This document shows, piece after piece, positions 27,373 through 34,960 of a stretch of DNA of 64,000 nt. A program made the position numbers and the translations under genes. The notes below the pieces were generated by a model, which worked only from the letters and a program-made list of their open reading frames with translations, was not told the DNA's origin and ran no database searches. Within the stretch, counting starts at the first letter, position 1; each line of letters starts with the position of its first letter. Source of the stretch: JAEUMY01 sp033764435 (GTDB lineage: Bacteria > Pseudomonadota > Gammaproteobacteria > Burkholderiales > Usitatibacteraceae); assembly GCA_033764435.1 (NCBI GenBank), contig JANRIX010000002.1:81769-145768 (forward strand), read 5' to 3'.

Positions 27373-29892
27373 TCACTTGAACTGATATGACAGCGTGGCA
27401 AACCAGAAACGGCCACGGTTGTTGTACAGCTCGGCAAAGCCCGCCTGCGTGTAGTCATTGCTCGACGTGTTCTGCAGGCTGTAGGGCGGCATCATGTCGA
27501 GCAGGTTCTTGATGCCCACATCGATCTTCATCTTCTTGATGCCGGTGTAGCTGGCGACGACGTCGATCTCGTCATGGGTTTCCACACGACGGGTCGCAGC
27601 GCCAATGACGGACGGATCATCCTCATCGGCGAAGCCGGACACGGTGCGCACGGTGGCGGTCGCGGCCCAAGGGCCTTTTTCCGCGGTGATGGCAAACGTG
27701 TTGCGCCAGCGCGCCTGGCCGTAGGTGCCCGCATAGTTCAAGAGCGGGTCCTGCGGAGTGTTGCGCTTCTTGATCTTGTCGTAGTACGTGGCCGCATTGC
27801 GCATGCTGATGTTGCCGATCGCGGTGCCGGGAATACGCACGCGCAGGTCAACGTCCACGCCGCTGATCTCGGTATCAGCAATGTTGGTCAAGAGCTGCTG
27901 CACGCGGATGCGCGAGTCGGCGCCCACCGTGACGAGATCGGGACGATTGGCCACGATGTAGTCCACGTCCGGCGTGTTGATGTTGTCCTTCTTCTTGATG
28001 TTGAAGAGGTCTGTTGACACGGAAATGTTGGGCGTCACGTCCCAGACCACACCGACGTTGATGAACTCGCCGGTCTCGGGTTTCAGATTAGGGTTGGAAC
28101 CCGTGACGCGGAACGCCGGCACATCAGGGACGCCGTTGAACGTGATGTTGACCGCACCCTCTTCCTGACCGCCGAAGAGCTGCTTGAGGCTCGGCGCGCG
28201 GAAGCTCTCCGCATACGACGCGCGGAACAGCAATTCCTTGGTTGGCGTGAAGCGGAAGGCAATCTTCGGGCTGGTCTTGCTGTTGTTCGGGTACTTGTCG
28301 TGGCGCACCGCGAGCTGGGCCTCGATGTTCTTCGTGACGGGCACGGCGAATTCGGCGAACACGGCCTTGGCAGTGCGTGCCGCGGCCACGGGTGCCTGCT
28401 GGATGCTGCCGGCGACGAGACCCTGCTGCGTCAGTGGGTCGGGGGTGTCGGTCAGCTCTTCCTTCCACCAGCTGGCGCCTACGGCGTACGCCAGCGGACC
28501 GGCGGCAAGCTGCATGACTTCGCCGGTGACCTTGCCGTCGATGAAGCGCGTCTTGCTCTCACCGATGCGGTTGGGCCGCACCTTGGCGCTGTCCACCAGT
28601 GCCTGCGGATTGCTGGTGCTGGTCGGGTCGATCTGGCCAGAGTTCACCAGGTTGGCGAATATGGTGGCGTTGAGGTAGTTCGAGTCCTGGTTGTTGACCT
28701 CGCTCTTGCCTTCGCCGGCCGTGACCAGCCAGTCCATGCCTGCGACGCTGCCTTCCGCGCCACCGACAATGCGGGTGAGCTCGGATTCGCGTTCCGTCGT
28801 GCGCGGCCCCGCCTGGAGGAATCGGCCGAAGATGAGACCGGTGCCGCCGTTGAAGGGGTAGATGTCCGGTGCCGGATGGGCCTCGAACTTGTCTTCGGTC
28901 TTGGCGTAGATGATTTCGCCGAAGAGGCGCGTCGTGTCAGACAGCTTGAACGATGCCGTGGCCATCGCGCTGGTGCGATCCGCGCCGTTGATGGACGTCA
29001 GGATGGACGTGTTGAAGTCGTAACGGCAGCGACCGCCGCTGAACAGCTCGGGCGGGCAGGGACGCGCGCTCTGGCCGGTGAATGCGCCCGTATTCGGGTC
29101 AATGAAATTGCCCTGCGGCGCGAAGCTGGAACGGCCGTCGTTGCCACCGAAGCGACGGAAGTCCGATGAGCGCGAAATTTCGCGGTCCGCGCGCAGGATG
29201 GGATCGCGTTTGAAGTAGTCGAACGCGACCAGGACGTTGAAGCGGTCCTTGTCGTAGTTGCCGAAGCCAGCCGACAGCCCCACGTTCTGTTCGTCACCGT
29301 CGCTGCGGCTGGAGCGGCCCAAACCGGCGCGCAGATCGATGCCCTCGTAGGACTTCTTGGTGATGAAGTTGATCACGCCGGCAACCGCGTCCGCGCCATA
29401 GATGGCCGAGCCACCGTCCTTCAGGATCTCGATGCGCTCGATGGCGGACAGCGGAATCATGTTGACGTCCACTGCGGCGCCCGCGCCGGAGGAGTCGTAC
29501 AGCGCATTGACGGGCAGGCGGCGGCCGTTCAGCAGCACCAGCGTGTCCGTCTCGGCCAGGCCGCGCAGCAGCACATTGGCGGTGCCGGAACCGGACGGGC
29601 TGTTCGAGGCCAGTTCGCCCTGGTCGAAGATGTCGACCGTGGACAGCGACTTCAGCAATTCATTGATGGATGTGGCGCCAGTGCGCTCAATGTCTTTCTT
29701 GGTGATGATTTCCACCGGTGCCGGGCCCTCTGCGTCGATGCGCTTGATGGCCGATCCGGTGACTTCGATTTTTTCCGGCTTGGGGGGCGGAGACGTCTGT
29801 GCCCACAGCGAGGTGGCGGTCATGCCGCCCAAGCTGATGAGGCCGATTGCCGCAAGTTGTCGGGTCAATCGGGCGGTTTGTGGTTTTTGCAT
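27373..29892 (-). CDS. TonB-dependent outer membrane receptor
   Basis: This 839-residue outer membrane receptor has a signal peptide (ending SLWAQ), a TonB-box-like segment (EKIEVTGSAIKR), a plug domain (SINELLKSL...VLLRGLAETDTLVLLNGRRLP...AIERIEILKDGGSAIYGADAVAGVINFITKK) and a long beta-barrel. It ends LSYQFK, with a penultimate Phe. Cysteines at about 277-290 may form a loop disulphide. It takes up an unknown substrate across the outer membrane with TonB-ExbB-ExbD energy. No TonB, siderophore or polysaccharide genes are adjacent, so the ligand is open. Confidence 0.92.
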   Translation of the reverse strand: MQKPQTARLTRQLAAIGLISLGGMTATSLWAQTSPPPKPEKIEVTGSAIKRIDAEGPAPVEIITKKDIERTGATSINELLKSLSTVDIFDQGELASNSPSGSGTANVLLRGLAETDTLVLLNGRRLPVNALYDSSGAGAAVDVNMIPLSAIERIEILKDGGSAIYGADAVAGVINFITKKSYEGIDLRAGLGRSSRSDGDEQNVGLSAGFGNYDKDRFNVLVAFDYFKRDPILRADREISRSSDFRRFGGNDGRSSFAPQGNFIDPNTGAFTGQSARPCPPELFSGGRCRYDFNTSILTSINGADRTSAMATASFKLSDTTRLFGEIIYAKTEDKFEAHPAPDIYPFNGGTGLIFGRFLQAGPRTTERESELTRIVGGAEGSVAGMDWLVTAGEGKSEVNNQDSNYLNATIFANLVNSGQIDPTSTSNPQALVDSAKVRPNRIGESKTRFIDGKVTGEVMQLAAGPLAYAVGASWWKEELTDTPDPLTQQGLVAGSIQQAPVAAARTAKAVFAEFAVPVTKNIEAQLAVRHDKYPNNSKTSPKIAFRFTPTKELLFRASYAESFRAPSLKQLFGGQEEGAVNITFNGVPDVPAFRVTGSNPNLKPETGEFINVGVVWDVTPNISVSTDLFNIKKKDNINTPDVDYIVANRPDLVTVGADSRIRVQQLLTNIADTEISGVDVDLRVRIPGTAIGNISMRNAATYYDKIKKRNTPQDPLLNYAGTYGQARWRNTFAITAEKGPWAATATVRTVSGFADEDDPSVIGAATRRVETHDEIDVVASYTGIKKMKIDVGIKNLLDMMPPYSLQNTSSNDYTQAGFAELYNNRGRFWFATLSYQFK

Positions 29893-30076
29893 TGCGTTCC
29901 CTCTCGTTGGGTGTGGAAAACGAGACGGATGCTACGGATCGTGACATGGCGATCTGTACGTCTTTGTCGCCGGAATGTCTTCGATTGCTGCCAGTTGCAA
30001 CCCGAATGCGACGTTGGGCCACATTTCGCTGCAATCACTGGCGCAGGATCAAGCGATGAATGGCCTGCTGCGTGTC

Positions 30077-30736
30077 CTAGAGGTGCAAGGAAATCTCGCT
30101 TGCATGCGCGAGCACCGCGTCCGCGTCCCAGTCCTCGGGCGGTGCTCCCGCACCCAGGTAGCCCCAGCCTGCGGCCAGCACGCGAATATTCGCACTGCGC
30201 GCAGCCTGCACGTCACGGATGTCATCGCCGATGTAGAGGGCGTCCGCACTGGCGACGTCCACCTTGCGGCAGGCGTGCAGCAGGGGTTCGGGATGCGGCT
30301 TGGCGTGCGGTGTGGTGTCGCCACAGACGATGCAGCCCGCGCGATCACGGAGCGCCAGCGCCTCCAGCAGCGGGAGGGTGAAGCGGCTCGCCTTGTTGGT
30401 GACGATCCCCCAAGCAATGCCGCCGGCTTCGAGGCTGTCCAGCAGTTCAGGCATGCCGGGGAAGAGGCGCGTGTCGGCAAAGACATCTTGCGCATAGGTG
30501 TCGAGAAACTCGTCGCGCAAGGCTGCGAAATCGGGATCGGACGGGGTCAGGCCAAAGCCCACGCCGACCATGCCCCGTGCCCCGCTGCCGACGTGGGTGC
30601 GAATATTCGCAAGCGCCAGCGGGGCAAGATCGCGCTTCGCACGCATGGCATTGAGGGTGCGCGCCATGTCGGGCGCAGTGTCGGCCAACGTGCCGTCCAG
30701 ATCGAACAGCACCGCACGGGTACGGCGCCCGTTCAC
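30077..30736 (-). CDS. gph: Phosphoglycolate phosphatase, HAD family
   Basis: This 219-residue HAD hydrolase has motif I DLDGTLAD, motif II VTNKAS, the motif III Lys in AKPHP and motif IV GDDIRDVQAA. It most resembles Gph, which dephosphorylates 2-phosphoglycolate. The GTG at 30736 overlaps the stop of the upstream DUF1501 gene by four bases (GTGA), fixing the start; the longer frame to 30802 is not needed. It contains two exact iterated palindromes, both read as ANIR (residues 43-46 and 182-185), the only gene here with two exact copies. Confidence 0.85.
   Translation of the reverse strand: MNGRRTRAVLFDLDGTLADTAPDMARTLNAMRAKRDLAPLALANIRTHVGSGARGMVGVGFGLTPSDPDFAALRDEFLDTYAQDVFADTRLFPGMPELLDSLEAGGIAWGIVTNKASRFTLPLLEALALRDRAGCIVCGDTTPHAKPHPEPLLHACRKVDVASADALYIGDDIRDVQAARSANIRVLAAGWGYLGAGAPPEDWDADAVLAHASEISLHL
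30182..30193. repeat. Iterated palindrome, copy 14 (ANIR)
   Basis: Exact, flanked C...A, in gph (residues 182-185). Confidence 0.95.
30599..30610. repeat. Iterated palindrome, copy 15 (ANIR)
   Basis: Exact 14-mer with T...A flanks, in gph (residues 43-46), 417 bases from copy 14. Confidence 0.95.
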
Positions 30737-31896
30737 GTGCGCAACAGCGGGAGAGGGCGGAAGCGCTGGGAAAATACGCCGGCCGCGTTGCCGCCCCACC
30801 ACGATTCAATGACGGTCGTGTAGAGCTGGCGGTAGTCGATGACCGGACGGTCGCCACCGATCCAGTGGACGTTGGTGAGTGCCGGTGCGCGGCCGTAAAA
30901 GCCGCCGTTGACCCGTCCGCCCATCACGAACTGGGTGCTGGCCCAGCCGTGCTCGGTGCCGCGATCCTTGTTCTCCCGAGGCGAGCGGCCGAATTCGTCA
31001 TACGTGGCGACCAGCGTGCTGTCCCACAGGCCGGCTTCGATGAGTGCGGCCCTCAGGCTGGCGAGACCGCTCCCGAGCCGGCGCAGGCCATCGCCGTGGT
31101 ACTCGAGTTGTTTCCAGTGCGTGTCGAAGCAGTGATGGCGGTCGCCATCCAGCGCATCCAGCGTGATGTGAATGACGGGCAAGTCCGGGCGCGACTTCGC
31201 GAGCTCCACGGCGGCGCGCAAGCCGTGGCCGAAGGGCTCGTCTGCAAAGCGGGTCTGCAACGCGAGGGGCGAGTACGCGGGTAGTGGCTTGTTTGCGAGC
31301 GAGGGCGTGACGAGGTGGGTGGCTTGGGCGAAGTCTCGCGTCGCGGTCAGCTCGGCAGGAAAAGGTGAGTTGATGACGCGCAGACGGCCACCGCGGAACG
31401 GACCCATGGCGTCCCCTTCGCGAATGTCCAGCGCATCCAGCGCGACGGCATCCAGTGCGCGCGAGGCCATGCTGGGGGCCAGCGCGCGGCTGGCCCAGCC
31501 GTCAGCAAAGTACTCGTCTGGACCGGTGCCGGTGACGAGGCGCTCGTAATCGCTGTAATGCTGGTCGTGCACTTCCGGAAGGCCGATGCCCTGCAGGATG
31601 GCAAGCTCCTTCGAATCCCAGATGGGCTTCAGTGGATCGAGCATGGGATGCAGGCCGAACCGATCGTCCAGGCGCAAGACCGCATCGCGGGCCACGGCGA
31701 TGCTGGGGCGCATGGCGTAATACGCCTTGTCCGTGTACGGCACGACCGTGTTGTAGCCGTCATTGCCGCCCATGAGGTAGATCAGGATGAGCCGACGCGG
31801 CGACTGCGCCTCGCGTGCGAACACGCTGGCTGCCGGGCTGGCGGCCAGCGCGGCCAGCGTGCCCAGGAACTGGCGGCGGCGCATGCGTGTTGTCAC
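30733..31896 (-). CDS. DUF1501 protein with Tat-like signal
   Basis: This protein of about 387 residues has MRRRQFLGTLAAL, a twin-arginine-like signal, followed by a DUF1501 domain (LIYLMGGNDGYNTVVPY...VATYDEFGRSPRENKDRGTEHGWAS). DUF1501 proteins are related to the alkaline phosphatase/sulfatase fold, but their role is not established. The start is taken as GTG at 31896, which overlaps the ubiG stop by four bases; ATG at 31884 is an alternative that begins right at the twin-Arg motif. It sits between ubiG and gph, which are often direct neighbours in this class. Confidence 0.8.
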   Translation of the reverse strand: MTTRMRRRQFLGTLAALAASPAASVFAREAQSPRRLILIYLMGGNDGYNTVVPYTDKAYYAMRPSIAVARDAVLRLDDRFGLHPMLDPLKPIWDSKELAILQGIGLPEVHDQHYSDYERLVTGTGPDEYFADGWASRALAPSMASRALDAVALDALDIREGDAMGPFRGGRLRVINSPFPAELTATRDFAQATHLVTPSLANKPLPAYSPLALQTRFADEPFGHGLRAAVELAKSRPDLPVIHITLDALDGDRHHCFDTHWKQLEYHGDGLRRLGSGLASLRAALIEAGLWDSTLVATYDEFGRSPRENKDRGTEHGWASTQFVMGGRVNGGFYGRAPALTNVHWIGGDRPVIDYRQLYTTVIESWWGGNAAGVFSQRFRPLPLLRT

Positions 31897-32618
31897 GGCT
31901 TCATGCACCCGACGATGTAGTTCACATCCACATCGCGGCCCAAGGAATAGACCTTGGTGAACGGGTTGTAGGTCATGCCGGTGAGATCGACCGGGTCAAG
32001 CGCCGCGTCGCGTGCCATGCCGGACAATTCGGCCGGCGTGATGAAGCGGGCGTAATCGTGTGTGCCGCGCGGCAGCAGGCGCAGCACGTATTCCGCGCCG
32101 ATGATCGCGAAGAGATACGACTTCGGGTTCCGATTCAGCGTCGAGAACCAGACCCAGCCGCCGGGCTTGGCCAGCGTCGCGCAGGCACGAATGGTCGATG
32201 CCGGATCGGGCACGTGTTCCAGCATTTCCATGCAGGTGACGACATCAAACTGCCCCGGCTCCGCGGCAGCCAGATCCTCCGCAGATTGCAGGCGGTAGTC
32301 CACCTGCTGACCGCTTTCCAGCAGGTGCAGTTTGGCCACACCAAGGGGCTTCTCGGACAGATCGATGCCGGTGACGCGCGCGCCTTTGGCGGCCATGCTT
32401 TCGGCGAGAATGCCGCCGCCACAACCGACGTCGACCACGCGCTTGCCCGCCAAGCCGCCGACCTTGCGCTCGATGTGACCGAGACGCAACGGGTTGATGT
32501 CATGCAGTGGCTTGAACTCACTGTTCGGGTCCCACCAGCGCGATGCCAGCGCGCCGAACTTGGCGAGTTCAGCCGGATCGACGTTGGGGGTGTCTAGGGT
32601 TGAATGCGTGCTTTCCAT
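31893..32618 (-). CDS. ubiG: Ubiquinone biosynthesis O-methyltransferase
   Basis: This 241-residue SAM-dependent methyltransferase of ubiquinone biosynthesis has the UbiG hallmarks: an N-terminal FGALASRWWDPNSEFKPLHDINPLRL, the SAM-binding motif VVDVGCGGGILAESMA, and EMLEHVPDP. It carries out the two O-methylation steps on the ring at the inner membrane. Its start overlaps the 3' end of the amidohydrolase gene by 25 bases, placing it in a compact minus-strand operon with DUF1501 and gph. Confidence 0.95.
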   Translation of the reverse strand: MESTHSTLDTPNVDPAELAKFGALASRWWDPNSEFKPLHDINPLRLGHIERKVGGLAGKRVVDVGCGGGILAESMAAKGARVTGIDLSEKPLGVAKLHLLESGQQVDYRLQSAEDLAAAEPGQFDVVTCMEMLEHVPDPASTIRACATLAKPGGWVWFSTLNRNPKSYLFAIIGAEYVLRLLPRGTHDYARFITPAELSGMARDAALDPVDLTGMTYNPFTKVYSLGRDVDVNYIVGCMKP

Positions 32619-33901
32619 GCGTGGGCCTTGGCGATCAGTTCGCGTTCATCAATCCGGGTGAGGACGCGGTCTTTGAGCAGGAGTTCCCCGTCGACCCAGA
32701 CATGGGTCACGTTTTCGCTCGATGCAGCATAGACCAGGTGCGAAATCACGTCGAAGCAAGGCGTGGTCTCGACCCGGGCAAAGTCGAGTGCGGCGATGTC
32801 CGCACGCTTGCCGGGCTCGAGCGACCCGATGCGGTCGTCCATGCCGAGCGCCTTGGCCGCATTGAACGTGGCCATGGAGAGCGCCTCCGCCGCCGGCACC
32901 GCGCCCGCGTCGCCGGAAGCGCCCTTTGCCAGCAGGGCGGCAAGGCGCATTTCCGCCAGCATGTCGAGCCGGTTGTTGCTTGCGGCGCCATCGGTGCCAA
33001 TGCCGACGTTCACCCCGGCCTTGACCATGGCCGCGACGGGCGAGATGCCGCTCGCCAGCTTCAGGTTGGACGCCGGGCAGTGGGCAATGTGGCAGCCGTT
33101 CTCTGCCAGCAGATCAATCTCTGCCGGTGTGAGATGCACGGCATGCACGGCGAGAAGGTTGGGTGCGACCACGCCCAGGTCGCGAAGGCGCTCCAGCGGC
33201 CGCTTGCCGTGCAGTTTCACCCCCTCGGCGACTTCTGCAGCGGTCTCATGGACGTGAATGTGAATCGGCAGGTCGAGCTCGTTGGCGAGGATGACAATGC
33301 GCTCGAAAGTACGATCCGAGACCGTGTAGGGCGCATGCGGGCCGAAGGTGAAGCCAAGCAGCGGCTCATCCCGCAGTTCCGCATGCGCGGCAAGACCCTT
33401 GTCCAGATACTCATCCGCCGTGGCCGCGTACGGCGTCGGGAATTCCAGTGCGGTCATGGACACGACTGCGCGCATGCGCATGGCGAGCGCAGCGCGGGCA
33501 GCGGCATCGGGGAAGAAATACATGTCGTTGAAGCAGGTCACGCCGCTCTTCAACATGTCGGCACAGGCAAGCAGCGTTCCGTCATGGACAAATTCTCTGC
33601 TGACGACTTTGCCTTCTGCCGGCCAGATGTGTTCGTTCAGCCAGGTCATCAACGGCTGATCGTCGGCCAGGCCGCGCATGAGGCTCATGCCGGAATGCGC
33701 GTGAAGGTTGACGAGTCCCGGCATCAGCACATGGCCGGGAAGCTCGATGCGGGGCCACTGCGAATATTCGCGTTCAGCCTGCGCACGTGGCAGCACGGCG
33801 GCAATGAGGCCATCGCGGATGGCCAGTGCATGGTCAGTGAGAATGACGCCCGCCGGGCGAACCGGCACGATCCAGCTGGGCAGCAATAGTGCTTCGTTCA
33901 T
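32594..33901 (-). CDS. TRZ/ATZ amidohydrolase, probable adenosine-analog deaminase
   Basis: This 435-residue amidohydrolase has the metal and catalytic motifs of the 5'-methylthioadenosine/S-adenosylhomocysteine deaminase group: HAHSG, FGPHAPYT, HVHET, HAVHL and GTDGAASNN. It would deaminate a nucleoside or related heterocycle in the cytoplasm. The usual betaproteobacterial neighbour of ubiG is a TRZ/ATZ-family hydrolase, which fits. The start lies only 17 bases after the ompA terminator T-run. REYSQ at 44-48 is encoded by an exact iterated palindrome, the only copy in that frame. Confidence 0.85.
   Translation of the reverse strand: MNEALLLPSWIVPVRPAGVILTDHALAIRDGLIAAVLPRAQAEREYSQWPRIELPGHVLMPGLVNLHAHSGMSLMRGLADDQPLMTWLNEHIWPAEGKVVSREFVHDGTLLACADMLKSGVTCFNDMYFFPDAAARAALAMRMRAVVSMTALEFPTPYAATADEYLDKGLAAHAELRDEPLLGFTFGPHAPYTVSDRTFERIVILANELDLPIHIHVHETAAEVAEGVKLHGKRPLERLRDLGVVAPNLLAVHAVHLTPAEIDLLAENGCHIAHCPASNLKLASGISPVAAMVKAGVNVGIGTDGAASNNRLDMLAEMRLAALLAKGASGDAGAVPAAEALSMATFNAAKALGMDDRIGSLEPGKRADIAALDFARVETTPCFDVISHLVYAASSENVTHVWVDGELLLKDRVLTRIDERELIAKAHAWKARIQP
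33760..33771. repeat. Iterated palindrome, copy 16 (REYSQ)
   Basis: Exact, flanked T...G, in the amidohydrolase. Only exact copy read in the Glu-Tyr-Ser frame. Confidence 0.95.
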
Positions 33902-33917
33902 GAGTGAATCGTAGCCA

Positions 33918-33949
33918 CAAAAAAGAAGCCCCGCATTATGCGGGGCTTC
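33918..33949 (-). terminator. Terminator of ompA
   Basis: A 10-bp perfect stem (GAAGCCCCGC ... GCGGGGCTTC, 33925-33949) is followed on the minus strand by six T residues. It begins 22 bases after the ompA stop and ends 17 bases before the amidohydrolase ATG. Confidence 0.85.
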
Positions 33950-33970
33950 TCATGGGGCTTGGGGCCCGGA

Positions 33971-34609
33971 TTACTGCTTCACGGCCTTGAATTGGACTTC
34001 GACGCGGCGGTTCTTTGCACGGCCTTCTTCGGTCTTGTTGGAGGCGACAGGCTGAGTTTCACCCTTGCCCAGCATGGTTATGAAACCGCCAGAAATCCCT
34101 CTGTGGCGAAGGTAATCGCGCACAGTCGCGGCGCGCCGCTCCGACAACTTCTGATTGTAAGCTTCGCTGCCAATCGAGTCGGTGTGGCCAGTCACGATGA
34201 CGACTTCGAGCTCGAGTCCTTTCAGTTTTGGAACGGCTTCGTCCAGAGCTTTCATGCCTTCGGGCTTCAGTACGGACTTATCAAAGTCGAACAGCGCCTC
34301 CGCCTGAATCGTGATGGCTTGCTTGACCGAGGCGGGTGCCTTCGGCGCATCAGCGGGCTTGGCGGGTGCGGCAGGGGTTGACGGCGCAGCGGGCGTTGCC
34401 GGTGCAGCGGGCTTGGCCGGTTCGGCGGCTTTCTTGGGCATGCAATCCGGGTGGTTGATGCCGGAGGACTGCACGCAGTTGCCGGAGGCGTCACGCACCG
34501 GGTTGCCAGCCGCGTCGGTCACGTTCGGGGTCACGCCCGCGAAGGCTAGGCCGGAGACGGCCAGGGCGGCGACGCCGAGGACCAGCTTGTTCATGTTGGA
34601 GGTCGTCAT
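33971..34609 (-). CDS. OmpA-family outer membrane/peptidoglycan-binding protein
   Basis: This 212-residue protein has a signal peptide (MTTSNMNKLVLG...GLAFA), a Pro/Ala-rich linker at about 60-95, and a C-terminal OmpA-like peptidoglycan-binding domain with the GHTDSIGSEAYNQKLSERRA motif. There is no beta-barrel; it anchors envelope and wall. GGGAG sits seven bases before ATG 34609, fixing the start. It is transcribed alone, with its own terminator, and is the usual ompA neighbour of gyrA in this class. Confidence 0.9.
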   Translation of the reverse strand: MTTSNMNKLVLGVAALAVSGLAFAGVTPNVTDAAGNPVRDASGNCVQSSGINHPDCMPKKAAEPAKPAAPATPAAPSTPAAPAKPADAPKAPASVKQAITIQAEALFDFDKSVLKPEGMKALDEAVPKLKGLELEVVIVTGHTDSIGSEAYNQKLSERRAATVRDYLRHRGISGGFITMLGKGETQPVASNKTEEGRAKNRRVEVQFKAVKQ

Positions 34610-34635
34610 TTGATGCTCCCAAGAGATAAGAGGAA

Positions 34636-34663
34636 ATTATTGTCGTTGCAGATTGCTTTACAA
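34636..34663 (-). promoter_or_regulatory. Candidate ompA promoter
   Basis: On the minus strand a TTGTAA hexamer (34658-34663) and AATAAT (34636-34641) are separated by 16 bases, 27 bases before the ompA start. Spacing and sequence are only fair. Confidence 0.35.
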
Positions 34664-34890
34664 ATGTTGCAGCAATTGCCGTCGTTGTGAGCCAAATTTC
34701 AGGCATGACAAGCGACGTAAAGCGCTTTTTGAGCCAAATAAATCATACACGATAGGTCTTTTGCGGCACAACCGGAGCGTCGGGAATTGCGCAACACCTG
34801 ACCCGGCCGAGTTGTGCGGATGCAACACTTCGGGCACACAACCTATTGTGGTTTGAGGGTTGCCGAGACCGGGGAATGACAAGCGGAATG

Positions 34891-34899
34891 TGTTACGAT
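34891..34899 (+). promoter_or_regulatory. Candidate extended -10 promoter of gyrA
   Basis: TG-T-TACGAT matches an extended -10 element. Transcription would start near 34906, giving a leader of about 55 bases that opens with the 34906-34926 stem-loop. No good -35 is visible, as expected of extended -10 promoters. Confidence 0.4.
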
Positions 34900-34960
34900 T
34901 GGCGGTTGCCTTGTTCCAGAAGGCAAGTTAAAAACTATTCAAATTCAGGAAGTTAGAGTC

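Larger units (their letters stand above)
34610..34960. other. ompA-gyrA divergent intergenic region
   Basis: This AT-richer gap of 351 bases separates the divergent ompA and gyrA genes. It holds candidate promoters for both and a stem-loop in the gyrA leader (34906-34926: TTGCCTT and AAGGCAA arms, 7-base loop). No small gene is supported. Confidence 0.6.
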
